Below, piece by piece: positions 57,546 through 64,000 of a DNA stretch of 64,000 bases; position 1 is the stretch's first letter, and the number at the start of each line of letters is the position of its first letter. Position numbers and translations under genes: made by a program. Under the pieces are notes generated by a model. That model was not told the origin of the DNA. It did not search any database and worked only from the letters and a program-made list of their open reading frames with translations. Source of the DNA: Lycorma delicatula (Eukaryota; Arthropoda; Insecta; Hemiptera; Fulgoridae). The stretch is from contig NC_134461.1 of NCBI RefSeq assembly GCF_047948215.1, positions 84,406,103 to 84,470,102 on the forward strand. The letters run 5' to 3'.

Positions 57546-58330
57546 TTAAAATTAATTTTGTAATAGTCTCATCAATATAATTTCACATTTGTCATGCACA
57601 TTTTATTAAATGCACCTAACATCTTTCTTTTTATCATTTAATTTTTATTACAATTTCTTACAAGATCTTACAAGGGGAAAGTACATCGGTTCAAATCCGA
57701 CTTCATTCCCTTTTTTTTAATTTAAATATATTTATTTATTAATAATTATCAACCTGCGATTGAAAAAAATAATGAAAAAAAAATCAGAAGTTATTAGTGA
57801 AATAGAATTTTATATACTTTTCATTTTAATTCAAAAATCTTTATAGAGGTTAATAGTTTTTAATAAATCAACATATTTAAATTAAAAAAAAAGTTAAAAA
57901 AAAATATATATGTATGTGAAGTATACGTTTATGGAGTCAGATTCAAACTGATGTGTACATGGTTATAGATCCGACATGTTCTCACTTACACCACATAACT
58001 ATTTGAGTGACATGAAACAAAATTTAATACATAAATAATATAAAGTGCTGACATGGACACCACAAAAAAATGGGGTGCAATGTCCTGTCCACCACAATGC
58101 AATTGTGTAACTGTCCAGTTTATTAAAGAATTGGAGAACCATATCTCACTTTCAAATAAAATAAGTTCAAATGAAGTGTAACAAAAAATGTGTATATTTA
58201 ATTTAACAGGCGTATAAGGAAGTCATGTGGTGTCCACATCAGATTTTTTTTTATCTACTCGATAGGATATTTAATCATACCTACATGAACTATATAATAT
58301 AGTAGCTGACCTGCAATGGGGACCAGCATT
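57546..58330. other. Intergenic stretch, nothing assigned
   Basis: AT-rich. A single B-box-like GGTTCAAATCC at 57690 lacks a partner A box or acceptor stem. Confidence 0.45.
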
Positions 58331-58334
58331 GCCA

Positions 58335-58337
58335 GAT

Positions 58338-58376
<39 letters not shown>

Positions 58377-58530
58377 TTAAATGAATATAAATTAAAGTTT
58401 GATAAAATATTAAAAAACTGAACATTACAGAACTTCAAAAAAAATTTAACGTTTCCCTTCTTCTGTCTTCCCTTTTCCCATCTCTTCTTCTCTTTTTCCC
58501 TTTCTTCCTATTTTCCTTTTTCCATTTTTT
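58335..58530. repeat. (AT)n microsatellite and pyrimidine-rich tract
   Basis: (AT)n at about 58342-58373, then an almost pure C/T strand at 58442-58530. Confidence 0.88.
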
Positions 58531-58589
58531 GCAAAAAATATTTCATTTCACATAACTAATGTATATTCTGAATATGAACCAAATCAGAC

Positions 58590-58730
58590 TGTAAATACAA
58601 GTTTCCAAATATCTCGACCCCAGCGCCACCTAGCAGGTTCAAACTAGTCCAGAAACTTTCACAGCTGTGCACACAACTCACCAAACTTTCATTGCAACTG
58701 GATGAATGATATAGGAACACATAAGGGACA
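58590..58730. repeat. Unclassified interspersed repeat fragment
   Basis: Contains CCAGCGCCACCTAGCAGG and CAAACTTTCATTGCAACTGG, phrases common to insect dispersed repeats and partly matching the complement of the 55.7 kb copy. Its end is not defined. Confidence 0.4.
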
Positions 58731-58959
58731 AACAAATATATGTAAGATAAATATATGTATACAATATATATATGTAAGATTTTTACATAGTAAAAATCTT
58801 ACTTAGTAAAAAATCACAAGGAAATGATGAATAATATATTAAACCTAAAAATCCATTTTTCATTCCAATTAAGAATCACACACTTTGGTTTATGTCATTA
58901 TTCAAGATGGCACTGTTCATGCTAGCAAATTACCAGTTGCAGCATTGGGAAATTGCATA

Positions 58960-59860
58960 CTGAACTGATGATCATGAGGCAGTAAAACTGGTTAGATGTT
59001 ATTTTAACGTAATATTGTTCCCTACAACTATGAGAAAGAAAACAACTGTTTTAAATAGGAAACATTCAGTCAGAAAAGAAAAACCTTCCTGGAAGGACTC
59101 ACAGTAGGACTGATGCAGCAACATCAGCAAGGATTGTGGAAGTGTACACTAACAACCCAAAGAAATCCATTTGTCAAGGTGCACGTGTGCTTGACTTGAG
59201 TCAGTCCATTGTGCCTCTTGTTTTGATACATGAAAACTAACATCCTTTCAAAACAGTTTGTGTCCATAAACTAAATGATGAGATTCTGACAGTTGGTTGG
59301 AACTGTGTGATTATATTTTAAGAGACTGTGCAAGTAATGAACTTTTGTTTTGTAAATTGCACTTTTCTGAAGGTATGTCCCACATAAATGAAAATGTTTT
59401 TCAACAAAATTATCATTATTGTTCTACAGAAAATCCTTGAATTACTGAAGAAACACATTCAAAACACAGATCTGTTACAGTCTGAACAGCGATTGGATAA
59501 GAAGAATTGTTAGGAATTCAAATCTTGGTGGAGACTATTAAAGATGATTTGATATACTTCATGAATTTATGTACCAGAGATGCAGAGTAATGAACACAAA
59601 CATCCTTATTCTAACAGGATGGTGCATCCCCTTGCTATCCCAATGCAGCAAGAAAATTTTGGATTTTAATTGTGTTTGGGAAGGAAAGGAGTAACAGAAT
59701 AATCAGCCTGATCTCACAGTCTGTGACTATTGGTTGTGGGGTTATTTCAAAGAAAAGGTTTACACCTGAAAACCATGAGATATTGCCATGCGAGGAAAGC
59801 AGTTGAAGAAGAAATTTGACATTTCAGAGGTCATGCATCAAAAAGAATGAGTGACTTTTC
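58960..59860 (+). pseudogene. Tc1/mariner-superfamily transposase pseudogene
   Basis: Plus-strand blocks in order and in changing frames: HEAVKLVRCYFNVIL (about 58973), TDAATSARIVEVYTNNPKKS then ICQGARVLDLSQSIV (59110-59215), HFSEGMSHINENVFQQNYHY (59363 on; the SDEAHFHLNGYVNxQN block with the catalytic Asp lost), QDGA.P.YPNAARKF (59616 on; second catalytic Asp present) and SDLTVCDYWLWGYF-like residues then KEKVYT (59725 on). The order matches mariner-like transposases with a PRSPDLTxCDxxLWGYxK block. At least five frame breaks. Ends are undefined. Confidence 0.82.
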
Positions 59861-60246
59861 AAAGCATTGCAGGTTATGCTTGGATGTAAACAGCGAGCAA
59901 TAAGAGCTAATAAAATGAGTCTGGTTGATATTGTTCTTCAGTTTGAAGAACAATATCAGTTTGAAGAACAAACTATATTACCTTTGTGCTCAATACTATC
60001 ATTCCACAATGCACTCAAATGTATAGCCATATTTTTGATTAAAAAAATATACTCTATAAAAAATAAATACTAATAAACAAACAACAGATTTAATAAACTA
60101 TTACCAAAAAAATGTAGCTATATTTATGAAGGAAAACAAAAACCCGAAAACTTAAAAAATTATGCCACTAATGGTTAACAATCCCAGTTGAAAGCAAAAC
60201 GTTAGCTCACAATTTGGTCTATATCAATTAAGATTTTCATCTGAAT

Positions 60247-60578
60247 TAGGTGGATTTTAACAAACCCACCGGGTTGGTCTAGTGGTGAACGCGTCTTCCC
60301 AAATCAGCTGATTTGGAAGTCGAGAGTTCCAGCGTTCAAGTCCTAGTAAAGCCAGCTATTTTTACACGGACTTGAATACTAGATCGTGGATACCGGTGTT
60401 CTTTGGTGGTTGGGTTTCAATTAACCACACAACTCAGGAATGGTCGAACTGAGAATGTACAAGACTACACTTCATTTACACTCATACATATCATCCTCAT
60501 TCATCCTCTGAAGTACTATCTAAACGGTAGTTACCGGAGGCTAAACAGGAAAAAAAAAAAAATAGGTGGATTTTAACA
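60247..60578 (+). mobile_element. tRNA-derived SINE, family A, with 16-bp target-site duplication
   Basis: The element runs from about 60263 (AACCCACCGGGTTGGTCTAG) to the A-rich tail ending at 60562. It has an A-box-like TGGTCTAGTGGTGAAC, a B-box-like GCGTTCAAGTCCTAG, the inner CTAGATCGTGGATACCGG, the TTGGGTTTCAATTAACCAC stretch, ACTACACTTCATTTACAC, CATCCTCATTCATCCTCTG and GTTACCGGAGGCTAAACAGG, then poly-A. TAGGTGGATTTTAACA is present at both 60247-60262 and 60563-60578, a textbook target-site duplication from LINE-machinery insertion. This is the best copy in the window and probably the youngest. Confidence 0.97.
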
Positions 60579-60702
60579 GTCTTTATTGAACCAAATAAGC
60601 CTAAATTTGGTTGGCTATAAACAAAACAATCTGGTAAGCTAATATTTTGTTTTCTATTTTTTTTTTCTTAAATACTGGTTTTTCCTGCCGAATATATGTT
60701 AA

Positions 60703-60868
60703 TTTATTATTTTTTTTAACCTCCAGGATCATCGTTAGGTATTGCTTCAGAGGATGAGATGAATGATTTCTAGCGTGGTGAAAATGCCATGTCTGACCGG
60801 GATTCGAACCCGGGACCTTCGAATGAAAGAGCTAGACGCTACCACTCGCGCCACGGAAGCCGGCCAAT
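60703..60868 (-). mobile_element. tRNA-derived SINE, family B
   Basis: The minus strand starts GGCCGGCTTCCGTGGCGCGA, then GTGGTAGCGTCTAGCTC (A box), CCCGGGTTCGAATCCCGGTC (B box), AGACATGGCATTTTCACCAC, CATCTCATCCTCTGAAGCAA and TGGAGGTTAAA with an A-rich tail. Well preserved. It sits about 400 bp upstream of the FAM91A1 start codon, in opposite orientation. Confidence 0.92.
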
Positions 60869-61039
60869 TTTGATAGTTTACTGCATTCCAAGAATACTTG
60901 TTTGATTAGAAATAAAGTTATAACATTTATTACTTAAACACTTTTAAGTTCTTTGCATAGTTGATTTGAAACAACGAAATGTGAGGGACAAAAACAGTTT
61001 TCATAGTTCACTTCCTTGCTTGTGTGTTTGTGAATGAAA

Positions 61040-61277
61040 CATTAGAATTGTCACACTTTAAAAAGTATAACTTAGGCTTACGCATGCGTAATAGATTTTT
61101 ACCTTGAACTTACAGCTGTTCAAATCTTGTGGTTGTATAGCTGAGTTCGTGTCGCTCTGTATGTTGCAAAGTTGTTTTGTTTAGGTTAGGAACCTGAATG
61201 TTTTCTTCTCGGTTTTGTTATTTACTAAAGTTTACAATAATTAATTTGAGCAATTCTTTGTTAATAAAATTGCTGAA
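61040..61277 (+). promoter_or_regulatory. Probable promoter and 5' untranslated region of FAM91A1
   Basis: Repeat-free and less AT-rich than the flanks. A perfect 14-bp palindrome TTACGCATGCGTAA (61078-61091) resembles the NRF1/EWG-type GCGCATGCGC site found in promoters of housekeeping genes. No TATA box is obvious. An in-frame TAA at 61242-61244 precedes the ATG, so the coding start cannot be further upstream in this exon. The transcription start is not determined. Confidence 0.5.
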
Positions 61278-61349
61278 ATGAATAACGATGTGGAATATCA
61301 TATTAGACAAAATATACCTTGGTCTAAGTTGCCTACAAATATAAAACAG
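61278..61349 (+). CDS. FAM91A1: FAM91A1, first coding exon
   Basis: Encodes 24 residues, MNNDVEYHIRQNIPWSKLPT then NIKQ, and stops at a GTACGA splice donor after a whole codon. The pattern MNxDVExHIRxNxPWxKLPxNxxQ is the conserved N-terminus of FAM91 proteins. FAM91A1 is a cytosolic protein that binds TBC1D23 and the WDR11 complex and helps tether endosome-derived vesicles to golgins at the trans-Golgi network. ATG 61278 is the first in-frame start after the stop at 61242. The rest of the gene continues right through exon 2 and beyond the window. It is the only host gene found here. Identification rests on motif recall from the vertebrate protein, but the joined exons 1 and 2 agree residue by residue over a long stretch. 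Confidence 0.88.
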
Positions 61350-63291
61350 GTACGATTTTGTTGTTTTTTTTATTGCGAATATTATATTTAAGCAGAATGT
61401 AAACTTACTAAATTATGATCGTGAATTTAATGTTTTGAAATTATTATATTTGAGAACATTATTTTAAAAATAACATTTCATCATATTCAATTGAGAAGTA
61501 GCAATTTTAAGACTTAATTTATTATTCTTTCCTGTTAAATGTTACTATTGTAAGTTATTTATTTCGTCGAAGAACCGCTTGTAGAAATGTCATTTTCTTC
61601 CAAAGTAGTTCTAGATTTTTTTTTTAATATAGATTAAACATATTTAAGTCAAATTTACTGTTAATATTGCTTCTGTGTTTATTACAATAGTCTTAAAATT
61701 TTAAAAAGAAAATTGTTTACATATCAAATGAAGTAACATGTACAAATTTAAAACGTGTAACATATCTTACTGTAATCACACCTTATTCTTTGATTATGTA
61801 CATTATGGTTACATAATAACTTTTTCAGGTTTTTCATGTGATATTATTCATTCTCAATAAATTCCAAAGCATATTATTTATCAATATTTTCTTAATTTTT
61901 TTTGTATTTCAGAAGAGTTTAGGACTTTATCTGAGAGGCATTTCAAGTATTAAAAGACTTATTGTGTAGTGGGAGAAAAAATCTCATGATTGGTCTTCCT
62001 CATCAGATCACGTAGAGTACACTGATAGTGCTACCCATAGCATGCTTAGCATGTGAACCTAGGAAGGTTTGATGTGCACTTACTTAACCAAACATTGGGT
62101 TGGATATGAATAAAGGGATAATGAAATAGAATAGTTTACATGCTGAAAAGCTATAAATAACCCTTAATTTTACCCAAAGGATAAAAAATTGCCCACTCTT
62201 CTTCACTTCTTTACCTAGAATGAGATCAGCATTTTACTGGTCCATGATTTCATTTGGTTATCCACAATAAAAATTTGCTTATCCAGTATTTAAAAATTCC
62301 ATGAATACAGGTACAAAGTTCATAAAGGAACAGTCTTATTGACCTCCAGAATTCTGTGTTTAAAACTAAATTATAAAACATTTAGCCATAATCCCAACTG
62401 CAAGGTTTCTTGACAAGTGAAAACATTTTTTTTTGTCAAACTAGCAACCAGCATTTTAATTACTGCTCAGATCGCATTGTATTGCAGTTTACTTAAACAT
62501 TTTGAAAATATTTGTAATGCTATCTTTTGATTTTTTATTAATATAAAAATTTATACAAGATATTATCCAGTAGGTGTTGGAAATTATTTTTATCATAAAG
62601 GGAGAATGACAGGTTTAGAAATAAAATCTGTCAAAACTTCTTCGTGAATAAGTTAGTGAGCTTGTTGTGGGTGTTCTAGTAATGAACAATAATCAGATAT
62701 TATTCTGAAGGACTAAAGTATTCTTATCATTGTACTGAAAATTCTTCCGAATTACAGAACCACAGTTCACCATAAATTAGGTTTGTGTGTAAAAGAATCT
62801 ACATTTTGTGTGCATTTGAAGTCCTGAATTTTGTACTGTGATATGGTTTTGATAACTTAACCAGTGAAAATTATATGTTGGTATTGAATTTTTAAACATT
62901 TTTTATCTATTTAATTATCTTTTGTACTCATAGATCATGCTAAACTCAGTGCTATAGACAAAAAAATTCAGTATGATTTACAAACTGTGTACCTTGATTC
63001 ATTTCTAAATTAAAACCAATTCTGGAATATGATGTGAGAGGAAAGCTGCAAGATTAACACTATTTGATAGGGAAAAGAGGTTGTAAGATGTATTTAATTA
63101 TGACGAGAACATTTTTATATTGAAATTTTTTTAAATATGTTGCAGATATTCATGAACTGTTAATAGAATGAATTGACAGGTAGAATTTTTTTATGTAAAA
63201 ACTTTATTTAATAAATTTTTTATTTGAAAAGTTGATAAATTATGTTTATTATTTTTCCTCCTTTTAACCTCTTTTATTGTTTTGATTACAG
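61350..63291 (+). other. FAM91A1 intron 1
   Basis: It runs from GT at 61350 to AG at 63290-63291 with a pyrimidine-rich tract (TTTTTCCTCCTTTTAACCTC) before the acceptor. No transposon or extra exon was recognised inside. A potential decoy acceptor at 61911 is discussed among the rejected items. Confidence 0.8.
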
Positions 63292-63376
63292 AGCCTTGGT
63301 AATTCTCAAAAAGAATATGAAAAAAATATTGTTAGTTTTAGCATAAAAAATCAAGTACGATTTCGTGGTAATATTG
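63292..63376 (+). CDS. FAM91A1: FAM91A1, second coding exon
   Basis: Follows TTACAG and encodes SLGNSQKEYEKNIVSFSIKN then QVRFRGNI, 28 codons plus one base (G), ending at a strong GTAAGT donor (63377). The SLGNSQxEYEK block directly follows the exon-1 ...KLPxNxxQ sequence in known FAM91 proteins, which fixes the splice. The next exon should start with two bases completing a Val codon and lies beyond 64000. There are no stops or frame breaks, unlike the transposon relics elsewhere in the window. Confidence 0.88.
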
Positions 63377-64000
63377 GTAAGTACCTTCTTCCTATGATTA
63401 CAGATTTTGTATTTATATACAGCTCAATTTAATAAGCAGGGATTAAATTTGTTAAACGTTTATCTAATATTAATGTAGTTTGGGGGAGTATTATTATGAA
63501 CGCAGAAGCTACATGATCTTATGCGTTATTTAATAAAATAAAATAGATTTACTCTTGCCCTCATGATTGTAAATTATCTATGAATTCCGGTGCTATTTTA
63601 CACTATTTTCTATTTCAAATTACAACTGATCAGTACTGTAGTAAGATATATTTGTCGTCAATACTGGACTGTAAATAGATATTCATAAAATATAATATGT
63701 TTATAAAATATAGACATTATATACATATGTTATGTTGTGTGTTATATATATGTTCATAAAATATATAATGTTTAATTTTAATTCTGTGAGTTGGAAGGTA
63801 TTAAAATGTGATACAATAGAGTTGTGAAGCCTATTGGTAAAAAAAAAATGTGTGTTTGCAGGTAACAAATTCGTAATAATTGTAAGTCATGCGACATGAA
63901 TTGCATGTCATGCCTAAAAACGACATAGATATTCTTAAGAATAACCAACATTAGCTGGCTGTGGAAAATTAGGCTTGAAATAATTTTACTTGTTTTTTTC
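63377..64000 (+). other. FAM91A1 intron 2 (start)
   Basis: Begins with GTAAGT. AT-rich with no recognised repeats up to the window end; no further exon was found. Confidence 0.75.

Noticed and set aside
57660..57720. tRNA 3' half ending GGTTCAAATCCGACTTC followed by T-run
   Set aside because: No matching A box or complementary acceptor strand exists at the right distance.
61911..61970. Possible alternative FAM91A1 exon 2 starting AAG AGT TTA GGA after TTTCAG
   Set aside because: It mimics the expected SLG start but then reads LYLRGISSIKRLIV and stops; the exon at 63292 continues with NSQKEYEK as the family requires and ends in a proper donor.
1..64000. CRISPR array, prokaryotic operon or viral gene cluster
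   Set aside because: No regularly spaced repeats with unique spacers, no ribosome-binding-site-led gene runs and no long intact frames exist; all signs point to animal nuclear DNA.

Overview
This is a 64 kb piece of AT-rich animal nuclear DNA, almost certainly from an insect. Two tRNA-derived SINE families, RTE- and R1-type LINEs, Helitron-type and Tc1/mariner-type relics suggest a large, repeat-rich genome. A hemipteran is my best guess, but the sequence does not settle the species. No bacterial, CRISPR or viral gene organisation was seen. Only one host gene was found, the first two coding exons of FAM91A1 (+ strand, 61278-61349 and 63292-63376), at the right edge. Everything to its left is intergenic and made largely of dead mobile elements; most open frames there are transposon debris or chance.

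Layout. 1-113: a stub of an RTE-type LINE. 114-13108: a giant inverted repeat with arms of about 5.3 kb (114-5427 and 7778-13108) around a 2.35 kb unique spacer. Each arm carries mirrored relics of a LINE reverse transcriptase, two SINEs and an unclassified repeat, so the inversion-duplication is younger than those insertions. 13.1-20.9 kb: a 163-bp exact direct repeat, SINEs, a BEL/Pao integrase remnant, a gag-like zinc-knuckle remnant and a mariner transposase remnant. 21-35 kb: sparse, with SINEs, an RTE 3' end, a small GC-rich island, an acidic/lysine-rich coding-like relic and a 682-bp foldback element (33561-34242).

36.4-43.1 kb: two RTE-type LINEs in divergent orientation, with a Helitron helicase fragment and a hAT-like iterated motif between them. 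The + strand copy (about 39.9-43.1 kb) is nearly full length with a well-preserved AP-endonuclease domain, but its reverse transcriptase has lost both key catalytic positions. 43.3-48.3 kb: a SINE, an AT-rich inverted repeat, a DDE transposase pseudogene (- strand), an R1-like LINE fragment (- strand) and a Helentron-type helicase joined to an endonuclease-like segment (+ strand). 51.2-54.5 kb: an RTE-related 3' end and an R1-like LINE interrupted by a Tc1 transposase pseudogene. 55.6-60.9 kb: microsatellites, unclassified repeats, another mariner relic, a SINE with a perfect 16-bp target-site duplication, and a second SINE. 61.0-64.0 kb: probable promoter and 5' end of FAM91A1.

How the parts relate. 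The autonomous elements are all visibly broken. The two SINE families share a 3' tail, as expected if one LINE machinery mobilised both. The feature that ordinary transposon decay does not explain is the 13-kb palindrome with almost identical arms. No new protein-coding system was identified.
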